Source: Robiginitalea biformata HTCC2501 (GTDB taxonomy: Bacteria; Bacteroidota; Bacteroidia; Flavobacteriales; Flavobacteriaceae). From it: 64,000 bases of DNA. Position numbers and translations under genes: made by a program. This document shows positions 52,889 to 61,381 of this stretch, one piece after another (positions within the stretch are counted from its first letter, which is position 1; each line of letters opens with the position of its first letter). Where the stretch lies: the NCBI RefSeq assembly GCF_000024125.1, contig NC_013222.1, positions 1,776,501 through 1,840,500 on the forward strand, written 5' to 3'. The notes under the pieces were generated by a model, which was not told the origin of the DNA, made no database searches, and saw nothing but the letters and a program-made list of their open reading frames with translations.

Positions 52889-54133
52889 TCAGGCAATCGT
52901 ATGGAAGGGCGCATGGGCCACCTCCCGGAAACGGATGATGTAATTGGTGCCTTTCTTGGAGGCGTCCCGGATCACCGACCCCCGCAGTTGCCGGCTCAGG
53001 TTGTAGATGAGTTTAAGCCCCAGCGACTTGGTCGTCTTGTGGGAGACGCTTTCGGGGTAGCCCACGCCATTGTCCCCGATCCGCAGGATGTAGTCCGTCT
53101 TGTCCTCCTTTTCCAGCACAATGCTGATCTGGCCTTCGTCCTGGTCCTTAAAACCGTATTTGAGGGCGTTGGTGACGGCCTCGTTGATCAGGAGACCCAG
53201 GGGGATGGCTGTGTCGATACCCAACTCGATCTCCGGGATATCGATCTTCAGGGAGATTTTATTCTGGGGCCCTTTGATGGAACGTATCAGGTATTCCCCG
53301 AGTTCCTGAACGTAGGAACGGTATTCGATTTTGGAAAGGTCTTCCCGCATATAGAGCATTTCATGGACCATCGCCATAGCCACTACCCGGTTCTGGCTGC
53401 TGCGGATCAGGCTGAGGGTATCGGGGTCTTCGATGCTGCGGCTCTGCATCCTAAGCAGGCTGGAAACCGTTTGCAGGTTGTTTTTTACCCGGTGGTGCAC
53501 CTCTTTCAGGAGGATTTCCTTTTCCTGCATCCGCTGTTCCATTTCCCCTTTGGAGCGGTAGAGCCGGTGGTGGGCACTGAGCAGGTTCCGCCCGAAAACG
53601 CCGCCCAACAGGTATACGGAGAGCAGGATGCTCAGGAAAGCAAATAAGTTGCGGGACCCTTCCGGGACGACATTCTCCCCCAGGCCCACGCCGCCTACGC
53701 TCTGGGAAAATATCAGGACGACAATCAGCAGGTTGATGGCCAGGTAGACCTGCCCGTAGGCCCGGGTAGTCACGTACCCGGCAAAGACGATGAGGGCCAG
53801 GATAAAAATAAACGGGCTGTTGATCCCCCCGCTGTAGAGTACAATGGCGACAGAACCCAAAAGCGCCATGATCGACGCGATATTATAGGTGATTACCAGT
53901 TTGTTGTGGAAGCGGTGGAGGAGCAGGTTCAGGCCGTTCAGGACCGCGAATCCGGCCATTACCTGCGGGATGACCCGTACGATGTCCATCAATTGCCAGC
54001 AGAGGATGGCGAAGACCAGGCAACAGGCCGAGGCGATTAGGTTTACCCGGAACAACAGCCGGGTTTTGTCCTGAAGCCGCTCCCGGTGCTTCTCGTTCTT
54101 TTTCATTTTGATGAAAATCGGCTTCTCGGACAT
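52889..54133 (-). CDS. Membrane sensor histidine kinase, HisKA_2 type
   Basis: 414 residues with about six hydrophobic segments (33-185), then a DHp helix of the HisKA_2 type (EVHHRVKNNLQTVSSLL, probable phosphate acceptor H213) and an HATPase domain with NEAVTNALKYGF and GDNGVGYPES. No response regulator lies next to it, so it is an orphan whose partner is elsewhere. The extracellular part is very short, suggesting sensing within the membrane. A second ATG at 54106 is possible. Confidence 0.9.
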   Translation of the reverse strand: MSEKPIFIKMKKNEKHRERLQDKTRLLFRVNLIASACCLVFAILCWQLMDIVRVIPQVMAGFAVLNGLNLLLHRFHNKLVITYNIASIMALLGSVAIVLYSGGINSPFIFILALIVFAGYVTTRAYGQVYLAINLLIVVLIFSQSVGGVGLGENVVPEGSRNLFAFLSILLSVYLLGGVFGRNLLSAHHRLYRSKGEMEQRMQEKEILLKEVHHRVKNNLQTVSSLLRMQSRSIEDPDTLSLIRSSQNRVVAMAMVHEMLYMREDLSKIEYRSYVQELGEYLIRSIKGPQNKISLKIDIPEIELGIDTAIPLGLLINEAVTNALKYGFKDQDEGQISIVLEKEDKTDYILRIGDNGVGYPESVSHKTTKSLGLKLIYNLSRQLRGSVIRDASKKGTNYIIRFREVAHAPFHTIA

Positions 54134-54227
54134 AGGCCAGGTTGGGTGATTGCTGGGAACAGCGCTTTATCACGGTAAAGCTAGCTATGTTTTGCGATAA
54201 AATCAAAACGGGGGGAAAGAATGCCAC

Positions 54228-54255
54228 AAAAAAAGCGACCCCTGCCGGGGCCGCT
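54228..54255 (-). terminator. Terminator of secA
   Basis: On the minus strand AGCGGCCCC / GGGGTCGCT forms a 9-bp stem (one G-U pair) with a GGCA loop and is followed by seven T. It lies 30 bp past the secA stop. It works only leftward. Confidence 0.85.
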
Positions 54256-54283
54256 CCTGTTACAACTATATGCCGGGAGGGCT

Positions 54284-57200
54284 TTAATCCTCCACCAGCA
54301 CCCATTCCCCTTTGGCCAGCAGGGGTTCGGCCTGTTTGTATTTCAGCGTTTTGTTCTGTCCAGAAACGATATTCTTGATGGTTACGCGCTCATTCCGTCC
54401 GATTTTCGGTTTCTCCCGGACGATGGTCTCCGTAACCTGCGGGCGCTGCCCCTGGGTCTGGCCTGCCGCGCGGTTGCGGGCTGCAAGTTCGTCGCTGTTC
54501 GGGATTTCCTCCTTGCTGGTTTGCAGGTTTTCCTTCGGCTTGCGAACCTGGCGGGCCTCCTGGATTTGCTGGGTGTTCGAAGACGGCAATTCGCCCTTGA
54601 AAAGGAAGGATACCACCTCCTTGTTCACCTTCTCGATCATCGCCTTGAACAACTCAAAGGCTTCAAATTTATAGATCAGGAGCGGGTCCTTCTGCTCGTG
54701 AACGGCCAGCTGGACGGATTGTTTGAGTTCGTCCATTTTGCGCAGGTGCGTCTTCCACGCATCGTCAATGATGGCAAGGGTGATGTTTTTTTCAAAATCG
54801 GTGATCAGTTGCTTCCCGCCGCTCTCATAGGCGGCTTCCAGGTTGGTCACCACGTTGAGCGTCTTGATCCCGTCCGTAAAGGGCACCACGATCCGTTCGA
54901 ATTTATTCGCGTCGTCCTCGTAGACCTTTTTGATTACCGGGAAGGCGATCTCGGCGGCCCGTTTCATCTTTTCCTGGTAGTGCTCGTAAACCTTCGCGTA
55001 AATTTTCTGGGCCATTTCCTGATATCCCAGCTTATTGAATTCCGCTTCGTCGATGGGCGCGGTGATGGAGAAATACTTGATCAGCTCGAATTCAAAATTC
55101 TTGTAATCCCCGGCCAGTTTGTTCGTTTCCGCAATCACCTCGCAGGTGTCGTAGATCATGTTGGCGATATCCACCTTCAGCCGGTCGCCCTGCAGGGCGT
55201 GACGGCGGCGTTTATAAACCACCTCCCGCTGGGCGTTCATCACATCGTCGTATTCCAGCAGCCGTTTCCGGATGCCGAAATTGTTTTCCTCCACTTTCTT
55301 CTGGGCGCGTTCGATGGATTTGGTCATCATGCTGTGCTGGATGACTTCCCCCTCCTTGAGCCCCATGCGGTCCATCATCTTGGCCACCCGCTCGGACCCG
55401 AAGAGCCGCATCAGGTTGTCCTCCAGGGAAACGTAGAACTGCGAGCTCCCGGGGTCTCCCTGCCGGCCGGAACGACCGCGCAACTGCCGGTCGACCCGGC
55501 GTGAGTCGTGGCGTTCGGTCCCGATAATGGCCAGCCCGCCGGCTTTTTTGACCTCTTCGGTCAGCTTGATATCCGTTCCCCGGCCGGCCATGTTCGTCGC
55601 GATGGTCACCACGCCGGGTTTCCCTGCTTCGGCCACGATATCCGCCTCTTTCTTGTGTAATTTGGCGTTCAGGACGTTGTGATCCACCTTGCGGATACTC
55701 AGCATGCGGGAAAGCAATTCGGAAATTTCAACGGAGGTGGTACCGATCAGTACGGGCCGCCCCGCCTGCGATAATTCGGTTACCTGGTCGATGATTGCGT
55801 TGTATTTTTCCCGCTTGGTCTTGTAGATGAGGTCCTGCCGGTCGTCCCGGGCAATAGGCCGGTTGGTGGGAATTTCCACCACATCCAGCTTGTAGATTTC
55901 CCAGAATTCGCCCGCTTCGGTTACAGCTGTACCGGTCATCCCGGCCAGTTTGTTGTACATCCGGAAGTAGTTCTGGAGCGTGATGGTGGCAAATGTCTGG
56001 GTCATCGCCTCAATCTTGACGTTTTCCTTGGCCTCGATGGCCTGGTGGAGCCCGTCCGAATACCGGCGTCCGTCCATGATCCGACCGGTTTGCTCGTCCA
56101 CGATCATCACCCGGTTGTCCATCACCACGTATTCCACGTCCTTTTCAAAAAGCGTATACGCCTTGAGGAGTTGGGTCATCGTGTGAATGCGTTCGCTTTT
56201 TACGGCAAAATCCTTGAAAAGGCTTTCTTTTTTCTCGGCCTCTTCCTCGATATCGAGTTCCTGGCTTTCGATCCGCGCTATTTCGCTCCCGATATCCGGC
56301 ATGACGAAGAAATCCTTTTCCTGGTCCCCGGAAATGTATTCGATGCCCTTGTCGGTGAGTTCAATCTGGTTGTTTTTCTCATCGATGACGAACAACAACT
56401 CGGAATCTACGGTGGGCATTTCCCGGTTGTTGTCCTGCATGTAGAAATTTTCGGTTTTCTGCAGCAACTGTTTGATGCCCTCTTCGCTCAGGTACTTGAT
56501 GAGCGCTTTGTTCTTGGGGAGTCCCCGGTGAACGCGGAGCAGGAGCAGGCCGCCCTCCTTGGTGTCGCCCTCGGCGATTTTCTTTTTGGCTTCTGCCAGC
56601 ACCCCGGTCAGGTAGCGCTGCTGTTTCTGCACGAGTTCGGATACCTTGGGCCGCAGCTCGTTGAATTCATGCCGGTCGCCCTCGGGGACCGGTCCGGAGA
56701 TAATCAACGGCGTCCGGGCATCGTCGATCAGTACGGAATCCACCTCATCCACAATGGCGTAGTGGTGGGGGCGCTGCACGAGGTCGCCCGGGGTATGTGC
56801 CATGTTGTCACGCAGGTAGTCGAAACCGAATTCGTTATTGGTCCCGTAGGTGATATCCGCATTGTAGGCCGCGCGGCGTCCCTCGGAATTCGGCCGGTGC
56901 TTGTCGATGCAGTCTACCGAAAGCCCGTGGAATTCGAATATCGGGGCCATCCACGCGCTGTCCCGACGGGCCAGGTAGTCGTTTACCGTCACCAGGTGGA
57001 CGCCCTTTCCGGAGAGCGCGTTCAGGTATACGGGCAGGGTCGCCACCAGCGTCTTCCCTTCACCTGTTTGCATTTCGGCAATCTTGCCCTGGTGCAGGGC
57101 GATCCCGCCGATGAGCTGTACGTCGTAGTGCACCATGTCCCAGGTCACTTCCTTACCCGCTGCATCCCAGGAGTTTTTCCATACGGCTTTTTCTCCGTCC

Positions 57201-57646
57201 AGGCTAACGTAATCCGCGCGTCCGGACAATTCCCGGTCGAATTCACTGGCGGTAACCGTAATCTCCGGGTTTTCCTTGAAGCGCCTGGCGGTTTCCTTTA
57301 CTACGGCAAAGGCTTCCGGCAGCAGGTCCTCGAGGATTTTTTCAGTTCGCTGGTAGGCCTGTTCCTCCAGATCGTCGATCTGTCCGTAGAGGCTTTCATT
57401 CAGGTCGATGTCCGTGGAGTTGCCGACCTCGGCCTTCAACGCCTCGATCTGCTCTTGTAAATCGGCTACTCCCTCGTGAATCGCCTGGCGGAACCCGGCC
57501 GTTTTCTGGCGGAGTTCGTCGTGGGTAAGCGCCTGCATGGCCGCCTCATGGGATTTGATTTTCTCGACAAGGGGCTGGAGTGCCTTGACGTCTTTACTGG
57601 CCTTGTCGCCTACAAAAGCCTTAAGGACCGTATTGATAAAACTCAT
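54284..57646 (-). CDS. secA: Preprotein translocase ATPase SecA
   Basis: Drives Sec-dependent protein export. The 1120 residues show Walker A QTGEGKTL (193-200), the DEVDSVLIDDAR Walker B region (300-311) and the NMAGRGTDIKL and GSERVAKMMDRM motor motifs. It is longer than the E. coli protein, with insertions between helices as usual for Bacteroidota. The C-terminus lacks the Cys-rich zinc motif that binds SecB, ending in a basic/acidic tail. Monocistronic, with its own terminator. Confidence 0.97.
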   Translation of the reverse strand: MSFINTVLKAFVGDKASKDVKALQPLVEKIKSHEAAMQALTHDELRQKTAGFRQAIHEGVADLQEQIEALKAEVGNSTDIDLNESLYGQIDDLEEQAYQRTEKILEDLLPEAFAVVKETARRFKENPEITVTASEFDRELSGRADYVSLDGEKAVWKNSWDAAGKEVTWDMVHYDVQLIGGIALHQGKIAEMQTGEGKTLVATLPVYLNALSGKGVHLVTVNDYLARRDSAWMAPIFEFHGLSVDCIDKHRPNSEGRRAAYNADITYGTNNEFGFDYLRDNMAHTPGDLVQRPHHYAIVDEVDSVLIDDARTPLIISGPVPEGDRHEFNELRPKVSELVQKQQRYLTGVLAEAKKKIAEGDTKEGGLLLLRVHRGLPKNKALIKYLSEEGIKQLLQKTENFYMQDNNREMPTVDSELLFVIDEKNNQIELTDKGIEYISGDQEKDFFVMPDIGSEIARIESQELDIEEEAEKKESLFKDFAVKSERIHTMTQLLKAYTLFEKDVEYVVMDNRVMIVDEQTGRIMDGRRYSDGLHQAIEAKENVKIEAMTQTFATITLQNYFRMYNKLAGMTGTAVTEAGEFWEIYKLDVVEIPTNRPIARDDRQDLIYKTKREKYNAIIDQVTELSQAGRPVLIGTTSVEISELLSRMLSIRKVDHNVLNAKLHKKEADIVAEAGKPGVVTIATNMAGRGTDIKLTEEVKKAGGLAIIGTERHDSRRVDRQLRGRSGRQGDPGSSQFYVSLEDNLMRLFGSERVAKMMDRMGLKEGEVIQHSMMTKSIERAQKKVEENNFGIRKRLLEYDDVMNAQREVVYKRRRHALQGDRLKVDIANMIYDTCEVIAETNKLAGDYKNFEFELIKYFSITAPIDEAEFNKLGYQEMAQKIYAKVYEHYQEKMKRAAEIAFPVIKKVYEDDANKFERIVVPFTDGIKTLNVVTNLEAAYESGGKQLITDFEKNITLAIIDDAWKTHLRKMDELKQSVQLAVHEQKDPLLIYKFEAFELFKAMIEKVNKEVVSFLFKGELPSSNTQQIQEARQVRKPKENLQTSKEEIPNSDELAARNRAAGQTQGQRPQVTETIVREKPKIGRNERVTIKNIVSGQNKTLKYKQAEPLLAKGEWVLVED

Positions 57647-57808
57647 AGTATCTGGTATTTTTTAGGGCCGCCCGGTGCGGGGATACCCCTGGCGGGCGGA
57701 GCGGAAATCCGGGCCCCGTTCCCGGGACAATTACACCCGCAATCGTGCAAAAGATGTTCCAGTTTCCCGAATTATCGGAAGAAACGCCCGGGGCTGCCAA
57801 AATTACAT

Positions 57809-57834
57809 AAAAAAAAGCCTCAGATGAGGCTTTT
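57809..57834 (-). terminator. Terminator of the DUF2795 gene
   Basis: AAAAGCCTCA/TGAGGCTTTT, a 10-bp perfect stem with a two-base loop. Reading leftward, the 3' arm of the stem is extended to eight T (57809-57816). It ends the 57857-58081 gene 22 bp past its stop. Confidence 0.85.
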
Positions 57835-57856
57835 GGATGGCGACTTGCCGCTTGTA

Positions 57857-58081
57857 TCAATATTCATCCTCGTTCCAGAGGTAATCTTCTTCCGTCGGGT
57901 AGTCCGGCCAAATCTCTTCGATGGATTCATAGATCTCCCCGCCTTCTTCTTCCATGGACTGAAGGTTTTCTACCACTTCCAGGGGAGCCCCGGTGCGGAT
58001 GGCATAATCTATCAATTCATCCTTGGTGGCCGGCCAGGGCGCATCGCTCAGATAGGATGCCAATTCTAGTGTCCAATACAT
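57857..58081 (-). CDS. DUF2795 domain protein
   Basis: 74 residues, strongly acidic, beginning MYWTLELASYLSDAPWPATKDELIDYAIR, the hallmark of the short DUF2795 family, with a C-terminal EEIWPDYPTEEDYLWNEDEY tail. Bacteroidota carry it widely; function unknown. It is a single-gene transcript bounded by a well-formed promoter and terminator, which implies it is well expressed. Confidence 0.9.
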   Translation of the reverse strand: MYWTLELASYLSDAPWPATKDELIDYAIRTGAPLEVVENLQSMEEEGGEIYESIEEIWPDYPTEEDYLWNEDEY

Positions 58082-58108
58082 CTCAGTAGATTGATTTTAA
58101 AATTTTTG

Positions 58109-58138
58109 CAAAAATAATTTTTAAACAAAAACAGCCAA
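58109..58138 (-). promoter_or_regulatory. Promoter of the DUF2795 gene, -33 and -7 boxes
   Basis: On the minus strand a TTG (58136-58138) is followed after exactly 19 bp by TATTTTTG (58109-58116), the full Bacteroidota promoter layout. It predicts a leader of about 20-25 nt to the start at 58081. The 130-bp gap is AT-rich; a second exact -7 box (58187-58194) lies further up without a -33 match. Confidence 0.65.
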
Positions 58139-58213
58139 GGATTTCGACTGTTATTTATAATAATTACAATAAAAATCACAATTGGGCAAAAATAGAACGG
58201 GGAAATTGCGATT

Positions 58214-58792
58214 TTATTCGCTCCCCGACCCGGGAATCCATTTTTTTTCAATCGTTCCGGTAGCTGCCGCCAGGCTGCGGGACAGCACAAAAAGGTAATC
58301 CGAGAGCCGGTTCAGGTAGGCCAGGACGGTATCCGGAACCGGACTTTGCTCGGCCAGCAGGGTGGTCATCCGCTCCCCGCGCCGGCAAACCGTCCGCGCG
58401 ATGTGACAGGTTGACACCGCCGGGTGCCCGCCGGGCAGGACAAAATGCGTCATGGGGGCCAGGTTCTCCTCGAGCTGGTCAATGGCGGTCTCCAGGGAGG
58501 CGATGTCCCCGGCCTCGATCTCAGGTATTTGCAGCCGCTGCTTCCCGCTTTTCAGTGTTGCCTTCTCCGGATCGGTGGCCAGCATGGCCCCGGCGGTGAA
58601 CAGGCGGTCCTGGATACCCAGCAGGGTTTCGGTGTGCGGCTGGCAGGCCTCCTGGTCCCGCAGCATGCCAATCCAGCTGTTCAGCTCGTCGAGCGTCCCG
58701 TAACTCTGGATGCGGATGTGGTGCTTGGGAACCCGGGTGCCCCCGAAAAGGGCCGTAGTGCCTCCGTCCCCCGTTTTGGTGTATATTTTCAT
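58214..58792 (-). CDS. Cob(I)yrinic acid a,c-diamide adenosyltransferase (PduO type)
   Basis: Transfers the 5'-deoxyadenosyl group of ATP to cob(I)alamin to make adenosylcobalamin. The 192-residue protein has the N-terminal YTKTGDGGTTALFGG ATP loop, SYGTLDELNSWIGML and the RTVCRRGERM and LNRLSDYLFVLSR helices typical of PduO/MMAB. It supplies the coenzyme for methylmalonyl-CoA mutase, whose GTPase chaperone MeaB is at 31184. Confidence 0.95.
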   Translation of the reverse strand: MKIYTKTGDGGTTALFGGTRVPKHHIRIQSYGTLDELNSWIGMLRDQEACQPHTETLLGIQDRLFTAGAMLATDPEKATLKSGKQRLQIPEIEAGDIASLETAIDQLEENLAPMTHFVLPGGHPAVSTCHIARTVCRRGERMTTLLAEQSPVPDTVLAYLNRLSDYLFVLSRSLAAATGTIEKKWIPGSGSE

Positions 58793-58802
58793 AAGGCGAT
58801 TT

Positions 58803-58976
58803 TTATTCCTTCCGGGGAAGGTCGGAATTCCGGTCGTCGTTGTACCGGTCCCGCAACCGCTGGCCTTCCATAAAATTGCGCGATTTCCGTTTCCGTCCCT
58901 TTTTCTTGTTAAAAGTGGCGATCAGGAAGTACACCAGGAGCAGGCCGCCGAGGATGTAGAAAATGGTGTTATCCAT
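58803..58976 (-). CDS. Small single-span membrane protein, 57 residues
   Basis: MDNTIFYILGGLLLVYFLIATF (one membrane helix) followed by a very basic tail rich in Lys, Arg and Asn ending at 58803. It lies between the adenosyltransferase (10 bp away) and the methyltransferase-family gene (20 bp away) in the same direction, so it is probably co-transcribed. Family not recognised. Confidence 0.65.
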   Translation of the reverse strand: MDNTIFYILGGLLLVYFLIATFNKKKGRKRKSRNFMEGQRLRDRYNDDRNSDLPRKE

Positions 58977-58995
58977 GACTCATAAAATTAATGGT

Positions 58996-59487
58996 TTAAT
59001 TCCGGATTCTAAAATGTTCCCTGGCCTGTCCGTGCCTGAAAAACAACAGTCCTGCGGAGAAATTCTCCAGGCTGACGCGAACCTGCGGCAGGGATCGGGC
59101 CTTTTTCCAGGCCACCTGCCCACCGGGCTCGCGCAACCCGCCGACATACGCCACGGTGCGGCGGTTGAAATTCCCCGGTTTTTCCAGCCATTCCAAAAGC
59201 GCATTTCCCGGGGATTCAAAGAGGCAAAGGTCCGCGGGAGGGGCCCCTTTCCAGACTAGCTGCGGGAATTCCGCCTGAAGCTCTTTGACCAGCTTTTCGG
59301 CGGGCTCTGACGCCCAGGCCGACTCCGCCTTGAAATGCCGGAGAGCCGCGTGCAGCAGCCAGAGCGAGGAAGGCAGCCCCTGTCTGTTCTGCCGGTAATA
59401 GGTCTGGTCCAGGAAACTGTAGATAAAGGGCGAATGCGTCCCGTGTCGGTTTTTGGCCCGGAGCCAGTAAAGGAATCTCTGGAGCAT
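58996..59487 (-). CDS. Shortened SAM-methyltransferase family protein
   Basis: 163 residues. The N-terminus RAKNRHGTHSPFIYSFLD and the C-terminus (VRVSLENFSAGLLFFRHGQAREHFRIR) match the two ends of a flavobacterial class I methyltransferase family, usually about 240-260 residues. The central region with the SAM-binding glycine motif and catalytic core is missing, so enzyme activity is doubtful. The frame is open upstream to 59877 but the family begins at MLQRFLYWLRAK (59487). It ends 17 bp from the ABC-F stop side. Either a decayed gene or a regulatory remnant. Confidence 0.65.
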   Translation of the reverse strand: MLQRFLYWLRAKNRHGTHSPFIYSFLDQTYYRQNRQGLPSSLWLLHAALRHFKAESAWASEPAEKLVKELQAEFPQLVWKGAPPADLCLFESPGNALLEWLEKPGNFNRRTVAYVGGLREPGGQVAWKKARSLPQVRVSLENFSAGLLFFRHGQAREHFRIRN

Positions 59488-59503
59488 GGCTCGATATTGC
59501 AGA

Positions 59504-61381
59504 TTATTCTTCGATGGCGGCCAGTTCAAACCAGCGTGCCGTCTTTTCTTCCAGTTCCTGCAGCAAATCGGATAATTCCCGGGAAAGCCGGTCCATCTCC
59601 TCCCCGGGGAGGGACGGATCGCTGAATCCCGTTTCGATTTCCCGCTTCCGCGCCTCCAGTTTTCCGATTTCGGTTTCCAGCTGCCGGTATTCCCGTTCCT
59701 GGTTGTAGTTCCTTTTCCCTTTTCTGGCCCCGGAATTGGCAGGGGTATCCCGGGTAACAGACGTTGCTGCATCGGATACCTCAGGCGCAGGCGCTCCGGA
59801 AGGCACCTCCGCCTGCAGGCGGTAATCGGAATAATTTCCCGGGAAGTCGCGGATGCCGCCCTTGCCGTCAAAGACAAAGAGGTGGTCGGTTACCTTGTCC
59901 ATGAAATACCGGTCGTGGGAAACGATCAGGAGCGTACCCGGGAAATCGAGGAGGAACTCCTCCAGGACATTCAGGGTGACGATGTCCAGGTCGTTGGTGG
60001 GCTCGTCCAGGATCAGGAAATTGGGGTTCTGGATCAGTACGGTGCACAGGAAGAGACGCTTGCGTTCGCCCCCGCTGAGTTTCTCTATATAGTCGTATTG
60101 TGCTTTGCGGTCAAAGAGGAACCGTTCGAGTAATTGCTGGGCACTGAGTTGGCGCCCCTTTTTCAGCGGGATGTAGTCCCCGAACTCCCGCACGGCGTCT
60201 ATCACCTTCTTCCCCGGGGATGCCTCCAGGCCGTGTTGGGTATAATAGCCGAATTGCAGGGTTTCGCCGTGGACCACCTTCCCGGTGTCGCTTTCCAGGT
60301 TTCCGGTAACCAGGTCCAGGAACGTGGTCTTCCCGCTGCCGTTCGGGCCTATCAGGCCAATGCGTTCCCCCCGCTTAAAATGATAGGTAAAGCCGCTGAA
60401 CAATTCGCGGCCGTCATAGGATTTGGAGATATTGTGCAGCTCAACCACCTTGGTGCCCAGGCGCTCCATATTGATCTCCAGCTCCATTTCCCGTTCCTTC
60501 CGCCGGCTGAGGGCCTCCTTCTTCAGTTCTTCAAAATCCTCGATCCGCGATTTGGACTTGGTGGTACGGGCTTTGGGCTGCCGGCGCATCCATTCGAGCT
60601 CCTGCTTATACAGGGAACGGGTTTTTTTGGCGGTGGTGGAGGCAATTTGTTCCCGCGCCTCTTTTTCCCTGAGGAAGTCCTGGTAGATGCCGGGGTAATG
60701 GTGGAGTTCGCCCCCTTCGAGTTCCAGGATGTCCGTACAGACCCGATCCAGGAAATACCGGTCGTGGGTGACCATCAACAGGCTTACCGGGCGGTTGGCG
60801 AAGTATTCCTCCAGCCACTCGATCATGTCCAGGTCCAGGTGGTTGGTGGGCTCGTCCAGGATGAGCAGTTCGGGTTCCTCGATCAGGGCGTGCGCCAGGG
60901 CCAGCCGGCGCCGTTGCCCGCCGGAAAGGCTGGAAACCCGTTGTTTCTGGTCGTGGAGCCGGAGGCGGGAGAGGATCTGGGAAAACCGGGTCTCCAGGTC
61001 CCAGGCATTGGCCCGCTCCATCGCTTCGAATGCCCGTTGATAGCCCCTGGTGTCTTCCGGATGTTCCAGGGCCTCCTCATACCGGGCCAGGATCCGCACC
61101 GTTTCATTGCCTGTGTCGAACAGGGTCTGTGCCACGGTCAGGTCCGGGTTGAGGTCGGGGTGTTGTTCCAGGTAGGCCCTTCGCAGGTTCTTCCGGTAGG
61201 TGACCGATCCGCTGTCCGGGCTGTCCTTGCCGGCCAGGATGTCCAGCAGTGTCGTTTTACCCGTGCCATTCCGGGCGATAAGCGCAACCTTTTGCCCCTG
61301 GTTGACCCCAAAGGTCAGCCCGGAGAACAGCGTGCGCTCCCCATAGGATTTTGCCAGATTTTCGGCACTGAGCAGGTTCAT
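59504..61381 (-). CDS. ABC-F ATPase (Uup/EttA-like)
   Basis: 625 residues with two ABC domains: ARNGTGKTTLL, LSGGQRRRLALAHAL and LLILDEPTNHLD in the first, GPNGSGKTTFL, LSGGERKRLFLCTVL and FLILDEPTNDLD in the second, and no membrane spans. Between them lies the KTRSLYKQELEWMRRQPKARTTKSKSRI linker of ribosome-associated ABC-F proteins. A C-terminal coiled coil (about 530-625) matches Uup. ATG 61381 was chosen; the frame extends further but over the next gene. Confidence 0.92.
   Translation of the reverse strand: MNLLSAENLAKSYGERTLFSGLTFGVNQGQKVALIARNGTGKTTLLDILAGKDSPDSGSVTYRKNLRRAYLEQHPDLNPDLTVAQTLFDTGNETVRILARYEEALEHPEDTRGYQRAFEAMERANAWDLETRFSQILSRLRLHDQKQRVSSLSGGQRRRLALAHALIEEPELLILDEPTNHLDLDMIEWLEEYFANRPVSLLMVTHDRYFLDRVCTDILELEGGELHHYPGIYQDFLREKEAREQIASTTAKKTRSLYKQELEWMRRQPKARTTKSKSRIEDFEELKKEALSRRKEREMELEINMERLGTKVVELHNISKSYDGRELFSGFTYHFKRGERIGLIGPNGSGKTTFLDLVTGNLESDTGKVVHGETLQFGYYTQHGLEASPGKKVIDAVREFGDYIPLKKGRQLSAQQLLERFLFDRKAQYDYIEKLSGGERKRLFLCTVLIQNPNFLILDEPTNDLDIVTLNVLEEFLLDFPGTLLIVSHDRYFMDKVTDHLFVFDGKGGIRDFPGNYSDYRLQAEVPSGAPAPEVSDAATSVTRDTPANSGARKGKRNYNQEREYRQLETEIGKLEARKREIETGFSDPSLPGEEMDRLSRELSDLLQELEEKTARWFELAAIEE

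Noticed and set aside
51494..53647. Long rightward reading frame of 717 codons antisense to the M14 and kinase genes
   Set aside because: It lies over two well-supported leftward genes with clear motifs. High GC leaves few stops on the other strand, and its translation shows no domain or signal peptide.
58141..58213. Cobalamin riboswitch ahead of the adenosyltransferase region
   Set aside because: The AT-rich gap lies downstream of the adenosyltransferase, not upstream, and has no B12-box-like structure that I can see.
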